A DNA stretch of 64,000 bases from Adenanthera pavonina (Eukaryota > Streptophyta > Magnoliopsida > Fabales > Fabaceae): the NCBI GenBank assembly GCA_026686845.1, contig JAIVEN010000008.1:10694501-10758500 (forward strand), in the 5' to 3' direction. Each line of letters starts with the position of its first letter. Positions within the stretch are counted from its first letter, which is position 1. A program made the translations under genes and the position numbers. Shown piece by piece: positions 48,137 to 61,033 of this stretch. Under the pieces are notes generated by a model. The model was not told the DNA's origin. It did no database searches and saw only the letters and a program-made list of their open reading frames with translations.

Positions 48137-48738
48137 AGGGCTGTTTGGTTTTTAGTTAATTAAAAATGAATTTTAATAAAATTGGTTTTATAATGTGATT
48201 ATGATAAAAATTGATTTTGGACTAACATGTTTATGTTTGAATAATTTATTTGAAAATTGGTTTGGACAAAACTCATAATTTTTTTTAAATTGAGTTTAAA
48301 TTCTATTTCATGATTAATTTAATTTTCTTGAACTAAAATTTAATGTGTATTTATTTAATTGGAAATATAGTATATCTGATATAATATTTTTTTATATATC
48401 ATGATCTATGAAAATTTATAAATTTTGAAGGGATATTTTGGTTAATAGATAGGAGAAATTTTATGGAAATTTTATTTTCCTAATTTTTATATTTTTTTCC
48501 TTTTTATTGGTATATTTTTATCTGAATTTAAAATAAATATAGATAAAAATTGAAGATTTTAAAATAAATATAGATAAAAATTGAAGAAGCAAACGAATAA
48601 TCTACTTCTCCGAAAACCTGGTTTAGGAGAAGAAATAATTTTTAAATAGAAAGGTGAAAACTTGTCAAATATATCTAATACTATATTAAAGTTGGTTTTA
48701 CCCTCAAATGGTTGCTTTAATGATACCAAACGGGCCCA
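48137..48738 (-). mobile_element. PIF/Harbinger-like MITE, uninterrupted, with TAA target duplication
   Basis: 602 bp, from AGGGCTGTTTGG to CCAAACGGGCCCA, flanked by TAA (48134-48136 and 48739-48741). It is the same family as 9247-21895 in the opposite orientation. It includes ATGATAAAAATTGATTTTGG, GTTTGAATAATTTATTTG and GGGATATTTTGGTTAATAG. A 29-bp segment is tandemly duplicated near 48533-48585. There is no coding capacity. Confidence 0.82.
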
Positions 48739-48741
48739 TAA

Positions 48742-51700
48742 CCTGTGATATGACTGTGTTGAGTTTGAGTAGTCTCATTGGTGCTTACACACGCACACAC
48801 ATATTCTTAAATTGCATTTGATTGTGTTTTATTTATAATTTTGATTTTTATTGGTTATTTGTTATTTTTCTCTTTTATTTTTCATTTTTAGAGTTTGTCG
48901 CAAGGATGTAAGGGTCTATTTTTATTTTATTGTTCTTTAAACAGTTTTGTAATATTGTTTTTGAGAATAAGTTATAAAAATAAGAAAATAAAAAAAATAT
49001 GTTTGAATAATTGTTTTTAAAATCATAACTAATGAGTGATAGATGAATTATTCAAAATTTATAACTTTATTGTTAAAGAGGTAGGTGTTTTTCACTTTTT
49101 CTTGTATTTTCCAAAATAAAAACTATAAAACCTCTTAAAAATATTATGAGTTTTCTATTTTTTTATTTTTATATTTTTCAAAATAGTTTTTAAAAAACAA
49201 ATTTGCAAAACAAAGTTTTTTATTTTTCTCTTTTTAAAAACAAAAAAGCTATTTTTAAAAACTTTACAAACAGCTGCTAAGTTTTCGTGGATACATAGAA
49301 TGCCAATCAAGTAATGAGTTGAAGGGTCACCTTGAGTACCTATAATAACTATATCTTAATTCTAATATTTTGGGTTCCAATGATTCTATTTTTTTTTGTT
49401 AAAAAAATAAATAATAAAAATAGTTACAATGAATGCCCTTTACTTTCTTTTAAGCTTTTTGTTTTTCGCCTTTTTTATTTGAGTGGTAACATGGTGAAGC
49501 ATTTAGATATTAATTAATAATTTATGAGTGATAAAGTCATTGTTAATGTTATTTAATTCTTTTTAAAGTTGTATTTAATTATTTTAATATAAATTCTTAT
49601 TTTAATGCTTTTCAAAATAAAAATATGTTCCAAGAACCCTATTCACTTTCATTTTAATTAAAAATAAAAAATATGGTAAAATCAAAATAGAAACTATTTT
49701 TTGAACTATTTTCTTTTGCACCACTTTGCTTTGAGTAATATCACCAAAGTTATTTAGCTATCAATCAGGAATTATGCTGAATGATTTCATTTTAAAATTG
49801 ATTTTAAAAATATTAAAAAAATCAAAATTGTTTTTCAAACTTTTCCTTTTAAGTTGCAACAAAATTTTCCAAGATAATATACATATATACATATATATAT
49901 ATATGTATGTATGTATGTGTGTGTATATCAACCACATCTTTTAAAATAAGAGAAAAACATATGTTCTCTTAAAATAAAATTTAAGAAAATGATAAAAGTA
50001 AGAAATGAAAATTAATCTACTTTTTACAAATTAAAACACACTAACTAATTCTAAAAATTATTTTACTTATGAAATGATAAATTATTTTCTATAAATTTCT
50101 CTTTCTTTAAAAAACAGAAAAAGAAGTATTTATATAAAAAAAATCAACTCATTGACACGTATTTCTACCTCAAATTACGTGATTTTGATCCTTATGGTAA
50201 GTTACGTAAACCCTAAAATATCATCCTAAGTCAAGTCTGTCATTGTAAATGAATATTTTTCTCTTATTTTACTTTCTTAATTTCTCTTGCTTTATATTTA
50301 CTTTTTCATGTGAATTATAAAAGGTAGCTTAAATAATTTTAAAGTTATATAACTTGTATAAACAACTTAAGATAACTATTTTTATGAACGAATATTGTTA
50401 GGTGCTTAACACCTTCTCTTAGAATCGTACCATCAAACCTAATTCTGTTTCAGCGACCAACCTTTCCCTTTTCTTATTTTTCCAAAGGTTTCTTTTTTAA
50501 AACTGATTTTTATTTTTCTTCCACATTTCATGCCATCTGCGTCACATTTTGGGTGTAACATAATGTGATGTAGTTATAAATATCTTATAAATAAGAAACG
50601 GAGGGAGTATAAGGCAAGTAGTTAAAATTAATTAAAATTTTTTATTTTATTAGAAATTACTATATACTCTCCCCGGTCCTAAAGATCTTTTAACCTGATC
50701 CCAAATATAAGACTCTTTACAATATACGAGGTAGTATTTATTATACATTTTCAGAAAAATATCCCTATTTAATATATCCAAAGAGAAAGAAAGAGAGATT
50801 AAATAAGGGTAGTTTTGAAAAAATATTGGGATTTTCGGAGAAATCGAGTAGTTAATTAATTTTAATTCCAATTCTTAATCCGCGTGATTTGATTAAAATG
50901 GTCTTACATTAAGGGTGAGAGAGAGTAATTATGAAAATACCCTATAATAAAAGCCATTAATTTCTATCCATATTAATGCTTGGAGAGAGAATATTAAAAC
51001 TATCAAAGGTATTTATGGAAATCACCCATTAATGTTTCATTAAATTTTATAAATACTCTAATGTAAAAGACTAAAATGATCTTTTAGAAAAACCCATATA
51101 TTAAGTACGGGAAGGAGTATTTGTTATCTCATTTATTCAATTCTATGAAATATTCATGCTCTCTATTAGTCTAGCCAACGTTTGGGGTGGATTTGGATAT
51201 TTTATATGAACTTGGGAAAGACTAAAATTAGCATTGAATTGAAAGTGTGGGGTTGAATTTATTCATTAATTTGCATCTAAGATAAGAATATACCTAGCTA
51301 GAAGCTTCACTTATTAGGATCTTGGAGTCTAAGATATTAAGGTTCTCCTTAGCCAATTATATAAGGAATTATAAAATTTGTTTCCGATAACCTTATTATA
51401 GGTGGTTGGCAAAAAAAACCTTATTATAGGTGATGTGGGAGACACTTATAATAAGTAACAGAACTCTAGATTAATAGGAGTTATTTTTAAAATCAATTAT
51501 CAAAACCAAGGAGTCACTGAAAAGCAATAATAGAGTAGTAATTCTATGTCGCTGTAAATGTCTGGGAACCACTTAAATTTGATTAATTTATTATTCGATG
51601 GATTCGCTCAGTTTAAGAACATCAATGGCTTGACATCTATGATTAGCACTAGATCAGGTTGATATATAGCAATAATAAATTATCCTGGAAAGAAAAAAAA

Positions 51701-53003
51701 AACAAAACAAAAGAAGACTTTTGTGAGCTAATCGATTCCGTCAAGCGTTAAAATATTTGTTAGCAATTGTAAGTTCCAGAACCTATTAAAACTTCTTTAT
51801 ATTCTAAATCAAAAAGTGAGAAAAATTATGAATACAACTGTTTTGTAGAATATAATTTTGGATATATTATAAGAAAAATCAGATAAAGTTAAACTAAGAT
51901 GTCAATAAGATCATAATAGGATTCTTGTGTAGTTTGGGTTGGTATTTTTTAGACTATTCCGTCGATTTGCTGCAAACGGTAAGCGGCTGCCAAAAAAGAA
52001 AAAAATTGAAACATTCCCAGACAAAGCAAATGTTTGGTTAACTATGATAAGTTTTAAATTAATGTCACGATATATAATAATATTTAACTAATTTAACAAA
52101 TTTGGCGATTCTTATATTTGTAATTTGTCATTTTTCTAATATATTGTACAAATTTTTATGAATGGGTGATTATTTGTAACTTATAAATAATGAAATTTGA
52201 AATATATTTTTTATTTTATATGGGTCACAGTTTAAAATAATTTTTTTGTACGCTTTTATATTTTTTTCATAAAAATTAATCATTGAAACACAAAACACAG
52301 AAAGATGGCAACATCCCCCGCAGCAGATCTCATATAAAATTTTATTTTAAAAGACACATTATGAAAAATAAAAATATTCTGTTTATAAGTTTTAAAAAAT
52401 AATATTTATACTCTAAAAATTTAAAAAAAATTATAAAATATGGCCATTCAGATCAATTTTGGATGGTTGGAATTAATAGCTGTTAAAACAGCTGCAGCAT
52501 AGAACCCTTTCTCTACGACAACAAACTTGGATTATTGGTTAGGATGTTTGAGATTTTATCTTTTTTTAATCTCTAATCATATTTTTTTGAAAAATATATA
52601 TACATTATATGATCATAAAATATCATATTATATTTTATAAAATAAAAAATATATTTTAATATATATATATATATATACACATAATATAATACAAACCATC
52701 CACATCAAAATGGATCATTCAAATATATGAATTTACTGTGGTACAGAACAGGTGACGACAGAATCTGGAATTTTCTTTCCAAAGATACAGGGCTAAACTG
52801 GGTTCAATATTTTAAACGTATAAAAAGAAAACTTTGAACGAACAACTAAACCTTTTTCAAATGATGAATTGGAAAAAATTGAGATAAGAAGGAATGTCAC
52901 TTCATGATAGGGCAACCGTTAAGCAAAACAAAACAACTTAATAAATCTTCTTTGCTACTTCTCTTCTGTCTCATACACACATTATAATATTAACATATAT
53001 ATG
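48742..53003. other. AT-rich intergenic sequence with a Stowaway-like MITE
   Basis: No gene. It contains one Stowaway-like MITE (50667-50925, CTCTCCCCGGTCCTAAAGAT to GGGTGAGAGAG, TA on both sides), TA/TG microsatellites near 49880-49925 and a (TA)n near 52656. Nothing else is recognised. Confidence 0.45.
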
Positions 53004-53010
53004 TATATAA
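53004..53010 (+). promoter_or_regulatory. Probable TATA box of RING-H2 gene
   Basis: TATATAA lies 94 bp before the ATG at 53098. Confidence 0.45.
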
Positions 53011-53097
53011 ATGCATGATCTCCTTATGCAGACCGATTCACTTTTTTGTTTTTTAAATTTTATTATCATTCTATTACAATTTGCTGGCTTGTGAGAG

Positions 53098-53508
53098 ATG
53101 AATAGCGTGCTTTACAGCTTGACCGTGTTCTTCATCGTAATCTTTACAACTTTTGTTCTCACAGTCATATCCTACTTTTGCACTACGCAGACCAACACAG
53201 GAAGCCAAGCAGATCAGGTTGATAATACTGTGACAGATTCAAATCAAAGGATAGCGACGGTGACGGTGGAGCCGTTCGTGGATCAAACTAGGGTTTGCAG
53301 GTACCCGAAGCTTCTGTGCAGTTCGAAAACCAAGTTGTGCGAGGATAGTATTTCAAGTTGTTCAATATGCTTGATGGATTATAAAGAATCTGATCTCTTG
53401 CGAGTGTTGCCAGAATGTGGCCATTTCTTCCATGTCATGTGCATTGATCCTTGGTTCAGAATGCATTTGACTTGTCCGATTTGTAGGATGTCCGTAAAGA
53501 ATTTTTAA
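53098..53508 (+). CDS. RING-H2 finger protein, ATL type (probable E3 ubiquitin ligase)
   Basis: 136 aa, single exon, complete. Residues 5-27 form one hydrophobic membrane segment (YSLTVFFIVIFTTFVLTVIS). A polar stretch follows, then a weak GLD-like region (about 58-73, EPFVDQTRVCRYPKL), then the RING-H2 finger. Zinc ligands are C88, C91, C107, H109, H112, C115, C126 and C129, in CSIC, ECGHFFHVMC and CPIC. The C-x14-C spacing differs slightly from other RING proteins but matches ATLs. Trp119 after IDP is the usual E2-contact residue. ATLs are membrane-bound E3 ligases, often induced in defence or stress. This one is short because it ends right after the finger; substrates cannot be told. Confidence 0.92.
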   Translation: MNSVLYSLTVFFIVIFTTFVLTVISYFCTTQTNTGSQADQVDNTVTDSNQRIATVTVEPFVDQTRVCRYPKLLCSSKTKLCEDSISSCSICLMDYKESDLLRVLPECGHFFHVMCIDPWFRMHLTCPICRMSVKNF

Positions 53509-54054
53509 AACGTACACAATATTACATGAAACTTTCGTCTCAGTATTTATTTGTATTTTTTTGGTATCGAACCACATGATTTTCGAATATCTCATTGGAC
53601 TCTGATTAATTTGGTTTGAGCCAAATCGGATTAATTATCATGGTAATAAAACTCTTCCAACGGATATTTAAGCTTTCATCTTAGTTTTTATTTGACAAAG
53701 AATCTGTTTACATAGAGAGACTGGTAGAAGGCTGAATTATCAGCAAGAAAGAGAATAATTAATCAAGATTACACTAAAAGATTACCAGATATTGTGAATT
53801 ATTTATATCTTGGAACCGATGGCTTTAATCACTTCTCTTGGATGCAAACCTGTAATACTTGGTGTTCTATTTCTTCGGATTATTGAGTCGTACGTTCATA
53901 TAATGGGTCAAATCCATAAACAAAGAGCAAAAGCGAATTCAATTGATTACAATCAATTATTGAGGACTTAATCATGTATATGTAACCTAGGACGGTGTCT
54001 CTTTCTCTCAGAGCACGATTAGAGAAGATTTAGTTACTATTCTTTGAGGATAAC
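53509..54054. other. Intergenic gap between RING-H2 and SCPL genes
   Basis: AT-rich; nothing recognised. The two genes converge here, so it holds both 3' UTRs. Confidence 0.5.
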
Positions 54055-57000
54055 CTACAATGGCTTGTTGGATAACCACCTACTAAACATAGCAAAACTT
54101 TCCTCAGGTTTAACCTCAGGAGTTATATGTCCTGCACCCTGCAATTATATATGCATAAAATTAAGAGTTTGAAAAAATCACAATAAATTTATATATACAA
54201 CCCTATTTGAAGTTACTTTCATTTCCTCTTGCTAAAAGGAATTTGCTATTAAAATACATTCTTAAATATAAGTCAAAACAGTGTTTGATCAAACCTTTAC
54301 AGTTGCATATGTCATTTGATTGGAGTAAGTCCTCGTGTATCTGCATAAAAAGAATTGGGTAATTAAGAAATTCTTTTTCTACTTGTAATAAATGTGATCT
54401 TCAGATCACACACAAAAAAAAAAACATACACATTGTAGAAGACATTCAAGATATATAGCAGGCCACATATACAGAATGCCAATCTAATTAAATATTCTCA
54501 TCTGTCTCACTAAAAAAAAATAGAAAAAATCATTTTATCCAATTTTTGTGAAAACAGATATCTTAGGAAAAGAAAAATGTGAAATATATAAATTTCTAAT
54601 TGTCATTCAAACCATAAATTTAAATGCACTCATTGTTTACATTAAATTGTATAAAACCAAAAAAAGATATCAATATATACGCTTACATTATAAGCACATT
54701 AACTGGAAAAAGATATACTCCCTCAATTTCTTATTACAAGGGCACTTTAACAATATCAAATATCTTATGAAAACTAGTTGATTTTAATTAATATTAATGA
54801 AGTTTTGAAAAATATAATAATTTCCAAGATTACACCTAATTAAAGAAATCATCATTCTTCTCCATCTTAATTGTTTCTTTAATCACTCTCTCTCTCTCTC
54901 TCAAGGGCAAAATCAGAGTACATATATATATATACATAAGTTTGGCAAAATAGTTCTTTCAAAGGGCTCTTACACCGGAGAGAGATAGTAATAGTGAATT
55001 TCATTTAACAAGATGGATTTATTACTATATTTATCTTACTCCAATGGTACAAATTGCACAGATATTGAGAGTATCTTCAAATTGGGGGAGGGGGAGAGAG
55101 AGAGAGAGAGAGTATAAGTTTGAAGTTTAAAGCATATATATACCCTGCAATTTGACCGTTTACAAGCCATGGCCTCCAGTCATCGACAATGGAGTAATTT
55201 AAATCTCTAATCCACTCTTGTGTCGCCATAAACGGAATGATTAAGTCAAAATTTCCACTGACAAAATGTAAATATATATATATGAATCAGTCTCAGAAGA
55301 AAGCACCTAAAATAAGAGATATATATATATATATATATATAGTAAACAAGACTATAATAAGTGTTATACCTGTATATCAAGGAACGATAACCTTTTTTAC
55401 TTATATTTACGTGATATTCAAAGCTGCTAGTGATTTCTTGTTGATACGTGTCCTTATTGCAACGTTGCCATTTCCCTATGCTCCCCTATATATGAATGTA
55501 ATAACTAAGAAAAGCGTCCATAAACTTGAATAAAAAATAAGTTCTTTCAAATTAATGTCCTTTTAAATTTATTTATATTGACTTCTTGTAAAATTAGTTG
55601 GCATAAAAAACACATATGCAATGTACGTCTAATGCAGAGTATAATAGAATGAAATAAAAAATAAAATAAAAATAATGTTTGTATGTGTATTTTAAACAAG
55701 TAATAAAAAATTAAAATTAAATAATTATAACGAAAAATTAATAAGTATTAAGAAAAAGCATTCCATTGTATTAAAAGTGGCCTAAAACCTTCTATTGAAG
55801 ACTAGCATTGGCACAAAATATAACTATTATAATGTTATTTTTGGCCAATAGTACAATGTTAAGTTTGAAAATATACACTATATTCTTGTAATGTGAAGAA
55901 AAAGAATTGATTCCATTCATATCTTGAAAATAAGCAATTTCTATTTGGAGTTCAAATTTCAGAATTTAATCATGATTTAAAATTAAATTATGTGGCTTCT
56001 ATTGAAATAAATTGTTTTACTCACAAAATATTAGCAGGAGTAATTTTGAAAAATCACCTTTCGAATATGCAGGGCCTTACGAACGTCGTCATTGTTGGCC
56101 CAAAAATTGCTGAGAAAATATACATAATTCTGAAGGAAGGCAAAAAAAGAAAAAAAAAGTTAAATCAAACAACAAACATATGAAGGTAAATTGTCAAATA
56201 AGTACAAGGTGAGCAAGATTATACTGTGCAACTTCGAGGTGGCAGTGTGAGATGAGAATCATGAAAAAGCTCGTTAAGCTTCTCAGTGAGTGATCTTCTC
56301 CAAGAAAATTCATTTGGCTTCGGTGCTGCATACTCGCATTTGGGTTGCAAAATATGGAAAGGATTTAGTCCTGAAATGAGCTGTGAGGGTAGAGTTGTAT
56401 AGACCACAAGTTTATGATCAATATGGTGATTTAATATATATCGAAGAGAAAAACTACGAATCAAATAACAAAAATAGAAGAGACACTGCTGAAAAATCCA
56501 AAATATATTTACAAAATTTTTTTATCAACAAGTAATTATTTATTGCCTCTACTATATATGCAGACATAACGGTATTTTTGTGTTTTATCTCTTTCAATAA
56601 AGCATTTTTCATATACATGGTCAGGGATCAAATCTAAAACAGATACTCAAAGGATCCAAGAATTTACGAACTGTGTCAGAATCTTGTTGATATTTATGTA
56701 TATATTCTATTCAAATAAATATAATTAAAATCATAGAGGTGAATATAAAGAGAAAAATTGAGTCTTAAACATAATCATGTTCTTTTTGTTAGACTCCTCT
56801 GAAATAAATAAAGGATGACAACTTAATTTTATCCATAAATTATATGATGATTACTTACCTTGCCAAAGTGGTCGACATCTCTTGAGCATAACACACTTAA
56901 GAAATCTGAAGAGATATGTTCTCCTTCGCAACTTTTCTGCAACGACTGCCCAAAAGAGCAGAGGGTTTGTTGGGTACACATAATGGAATAAAATTTAAAA

Positions 57001-60000
57001 AAAAATGAATGAAACAAAAGAAGTGAATTTTTGTATTTGAAATGTCGTCATATTATTCCAAGACAAGATAAAAATTAAAATTAAAAAGAAATAGTCGTTA
57101 ATGAGTAATGATAACGGGGTATAATTATACATCTGCATTATCGTGCACGGAAAATGATTCATTTTCCATTAAGCCAACCAAATATAGCCTTAGATTAATT
57201 AGCTTGGCATAATTTCTTACAAGAAAAACAATTATAACAATACAGAATATCAATGATAATGCAATTACCATGTAGAATTCATTGGAAATAAGTCCCATTC
57301 CATAAGCAAAATCGATCACAAAATCCGATTCTTTCGACGTTGTTATAGGGTTCCCCAGTGAATATCCCTGTGTAAATAAAGAATGTACTTTAAGAACATT
57401 TTAACACACAGAGAGACACAAATATTACCATACCTATTTAGCAAGGTTTATGTTGAGCCCTAACCTGTAAAATTTAAATTTAATATATTTAAAGCTTGAT
57501 GGATAAAATTTGAATTGATCAAAACAACATAATTTATTAATTGATTTAGTTTATGAGGCGCTGTATAATATTTATTCCGTTTTTACTTTTTAAAATTATA
57601 TTCTATATATTCTTTTCTATTTTACTCTATAGATTTGATGTTTCTTCTAATAAATCAAACATGATACAAGTTACTCCATATACGAACCTGAAGATTTATC
57701 CATGGTTGGACGCCTTTTTCATTTCCTGTGGAGTTCATCGATTGAATGAAATAATAATTAGATCAAGTAATAAGAAGTCTTAAATGATACACATCCAACA
57801 CTGAAATTCAAAGTCAATTGAAATTGAATAGTAATTAAATAAATATTCAACCTATTAATTATATTACACATATATAAATATTTCTTAATTATCCAAACCT
57901 AGTAACCATGTGAAGAAAACCTAAGATGCATAAGCACAAGTATGAAATAGGGTGCCTTCTAATGCGATATGTTAGATACAACAAATTTTAAAAGATCTAG
58001 GGTATGGTACCTGAGATATTCAAATATAATTATTAGTTTTTTGGGCCAATTAAACTTATAAAATTAGATAAAACCATCTAATGCAGTGGCAGTCCAAACC
58101 CTTTATTTCCTAACCTATATACTCACACATATATTCACCAATATGAAGTTTAAGAGCCTCTACTTTTTTGTGAAGACCCCCTAAGCATACAAGGCCCGCC
58201 TCTACTCTAGTTTTTTTTCACTCATATACATATGCTTTTTTGTTTGGGCCAATGAGACTTACAGAATTGGACAAAATCATTTAACACAATTAGTAATTTA
58301 AAGACCTTACTTCCTAATTTATATATTCACATATATGCTCACTTCTCACTGATGTGGGGTTTAAGAGCCTCCACTTCTAGTACATATATGTTCAATTATA
58401 ACACATAAAAAATGAATATGACATCAAAGGTTTGAGTTTTTAAACAAGTATTTAAATTTCAAAATTAAAATAAAGATGTTAATAGCAAGAGATAAAAAAA
58501 ATTGAATTTTTATAAGCTTTTAAGTCATTTTGAAACATTTCAAAAAAACAAAAAACAAAAAAGATGTCAAAATTTGTCACACATATCATGAAGTATAATA
58601 CATATATAGTATATAATATGAATATGTTTATTTGTTTGAAGTATTGGTGCATTTAGAAGAAAACAAAGAGAAAAAGAATGAAATCCCTTAACAAAATGGG
58701 AAAAAACTACTGATAAAATAATTTGAAATGACTTTCTTTCTTATTGAACTAATTGAGGATTCCCCACCATTGGAAAATTCTTGAACAAGTGCAGGCAAAG
58801 TAATGCCAGTGTATGAGTTAGCTCCAAGGTATACCGGATTTGAGGAATACTCTGGGTTTTCCACAAGCCACTACAAAAAACAAGTAGATAACTTAATCCT
58901 TCTTATAAAATAAAAGGATAAAATTACATATCTAAACTATGTTTAGCCTTTTAAATAAATGTTGAATATTACTAATCCTCATCCACTCTCTAAATTGACT
59001 ACACAGTTAGAGATGATCTAACTGATATGATGGATGTTTGAAAAATACACACTAATAATAAAACATATGAAATTAATGATTGAATTAGTGGAATGATTAT
59101 ACCTTTTGAAGAAACTGATGGGCATTGTAAATTAATTCATAATCACTTCGCCAAGGATTGGATGTTTTTGAATAAGAGAATCCAGTATCAACTGGTAAAT
59201 CTACAAAAATGATGCTGCATACCTGAACACACCAAGTTTTAGCAAAAATTAATTAGTAGTAATCAATATCAAGGAATAATCTAGAAAAAATCATATATGA
59301 CAAATGAAATTTCACTTCTATCGAGGAACAGATATGCCAGCGCTGCTAAAAGAAACTATGCTAAAAGAGATGCCGGGAGTTTTGACTTATTTATATAAGC
59401 GCTGGCAAAGACTTAACCATAGTCATTGTTTCTTTAGCAAAGTGCCGGCTATGTTGTCTGCCTCGCGCCTTTTGTCTGTCAGAAAAGGGCCGTACTATAA
59501 GAGTATTGATTCATTTATATTTATTTTAAAATTTGATAAAAATAAATTAATAAAAAAATTAAAAAAATAAAATTTTCATACAATTTTTTTTATTTACTGA
59601 CTAATATCTCTTTAAAATTTTAATTTACATATATCATGAATTGAAAGAAAATATTATATCAGATATATTTTATTTCTAATTAAATAAATACAGATTAAAT
59701 GTTAATTCAAAAAAATTAAATTAATCATAAGATATGATTTAAGCTAAATTTAAAGAAAAATTATGAGTTTTATCAAAATTAATTTTTAAATAAATTATTT
59801 AAATATAAACATGTTAATGTAGAACCAATTTTTATTATAATTATATTATAAAATTAATTCTACTAAAACTTATTTTTAATTAATTAAAATCTAAACGAGC
59901 ACAAAACCATTTTCAGTAGAAGTGTTTCAAATTAATAATCTTATGAGTCTCTTTGGAACCAACGAGCAACTGATGTACGGCTATATGTATCATCACCTGT

Positions 60001-60483
60001 TCAAATTTCAATTTTGTTAATTTTTTAAAGTTAATTTATCATAAAAAATCTTAATGAATTAATTGAAATGTAGAAAACTAGTAGAATCAGTTCTATTTCA
60101 TACCTTAGTCCATGACTGTTGCCTTAATTCTAAAGGAGGGACACCGCCTTTGTAGTCTTCATTTTTGAATGCTAGAGGACCTAAAATTCCCAAAAAGATA
60201 ATGAAAATAGTCTCATAATTAAATTTGGATATAGAAATGGGAAAATACTTAAGCTAAATCTAATCTGCATTTTGTGTATATGTATCGGTAAAAGTCACTG
60301 ATAAATTGTATTATGATGAAGATATTTTTTTAGTAACCTATTTCATAGACAAGTGCTGACAACGAAGTACAACCAGGGCCCCCAGTAATCCAAAGCATGA
60401 GGGGGTCCTCTATAGGGTTTCCCTCTGACTTGATAAAATAGTAGAAAACTTGTACGTCTTCTGATTCACCTACTCCCACATAC
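54055..60483 (-). CDS. Serine carboxypeptidase-like (SCPL) protein, 13 exons, first exon not found
   Basis: Exons with matching phases and GT-AG borders are: 60483-60338, 60180-60104, 59222-59103, 58870-58768, 57725-57688, 57367-57269, 56945-56859, 56380-56225, 56129-56058, 55485-55370, 55257-55144, 54340-54295 and 54138-54055 (TAG). They encode about 418 aa. Landmarks in order are YVGVGESEDVQVFYYF, ITGGPGCTSLSALVYEIGP (oxyanion region), FVDLPVDTGFSYS, LGANSYTG with the nucleophile Ser, GYSLGNP, ILQPKCEYAAPKP, SNFWANNDDVRKAL, YSGNFDLIIPF with Asp, DDWRPWLVNGQIAGYTRTYS and GAGHITPE with His. The S-D-H triad is kept. The usual GDSYSG is changed to ANSYTG. About 40 N-terminal residues, including the signal peptide, are missing from the window. 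SCPL clade I members are vacuolar or secreted acyltransferases using glucose esters, or peptidases; the activity cannot be told. The number of exons fits clade I. Confidence 0.9.
58036..58380. repeat. Two diverged tandem repeat units in an SCPL intron
   Basis: TTTGGGCCAATTAAACTTAT...TTTAAGAGCCTCTACTT (about 58039-58169) is repeated as TTTGGGCCAATGAGACTTAC...TTTAAGAGCCTCCACTT (about 58241-58376). These look like fragments of a common plant repeat, lying in the intron between the exons at 58768 and 57725. Confidence 0.6.
59300..59517. mobile_element. CACTA-like element fragment in an SCPL intron
   Basis: A GC-richer patch with short repeated blocks: GCCAGCGCTGCTAAAAG, AAGCGCTGGCAAAGAC, TTTAGCAAAGTGCCGGC and CTTTTGTCTGTCAG. 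Such GCCAGCGCT/AGCGCTGGC subterminal repeats resemble those of plant CACTA elements. The 88-codon ORF across it has no domain and is incidental. No intact terminus is seen. Confidence 0.4.
59518..59897 (+). mobile_element. PIF/Harbinger-like MITE remnant in an SCPL intron
   Basis: It follows the family of 9247-21895 and 48137-48738: AAAATTTTCATACAATTTTT, GAAAATATTATATCAGATAT, AATTAAATAAATACAGATTA, AAATATAAACATGTTAATG, ending AATCTAAACGAGCAC. It is strongly AT-drifted, without a left terminus. Confidence 0.6.
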
Positions 60484-60679
60484 CTGCACCATCAGATGTG
60501 AATATGAGATGATTTGTTTTTAAATACCTAAACATTGTGAAGGCTGAAATTTAGCCCACCCGCAAACTTTGAAAGTTTATGCACATATCTAACTATTGTT
60601 AATTAGCCCATTTTTTTCACTACAACAATAATAACAATATTAACATTATTCTAAGATTGGTTACATGTATCATACAATG

Positions 60680-61033
60680 TCACTAGACTCTATAAAAATA
60701 TATCTCTTCAAATAAGTTATTTATTAAGAAATCCAGTCTTATAACCTACCTCAATATCCTTCTTGATCTCCCTCTATACCTTTTTATAAAGTTAAGAGTC
60801 ATCTTATTAGCTTTCCTCACAAACTCCTTTGATCCTTTTTTTTTTGGTACATATTCAAACCACTTTAAATAATTGTCTACCATTTTCTCCTCAATGGTCC
60901 TCTTCTTTGTACCAATTTTTTTTTTCACTAATGCAACATAATATTGCTTGTGAGAATATAAAAATTTAGGCTTTATTATTTGTGCGAATAACTCCCTTCT
61001 ACATTGAATTATCTGTAGATAAACCCTCCACAA
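60680..61033 (-). pseudogene. LINE reverse transcriptase C-terminal remnant
   Basis: A 95-codon frame (61033-60746) contains NYLKWFEYVPKKK, FVRKANKM and RYRGRSRRILR. This follows the pattern of plant LINE/non-LTR RT tails (NRLRWFGHV...VRR...RGRGRPKKTW). The frame runs into REIKKDIEVG before losing similarity. It is an old fragment with several substitutions at the usual Gly and His positions. It lies upstream of the first recognised SCPL exon and may help explain why exon 1 is not found close by. Confidence 0.6.

Noticed and set aside
59304..59570. 88-codon plus-strand ORF near the SCPL gene
   Set aside because: It lies in an intron across a CACTA-like repeat and runs into MITE sequence; no protein features.
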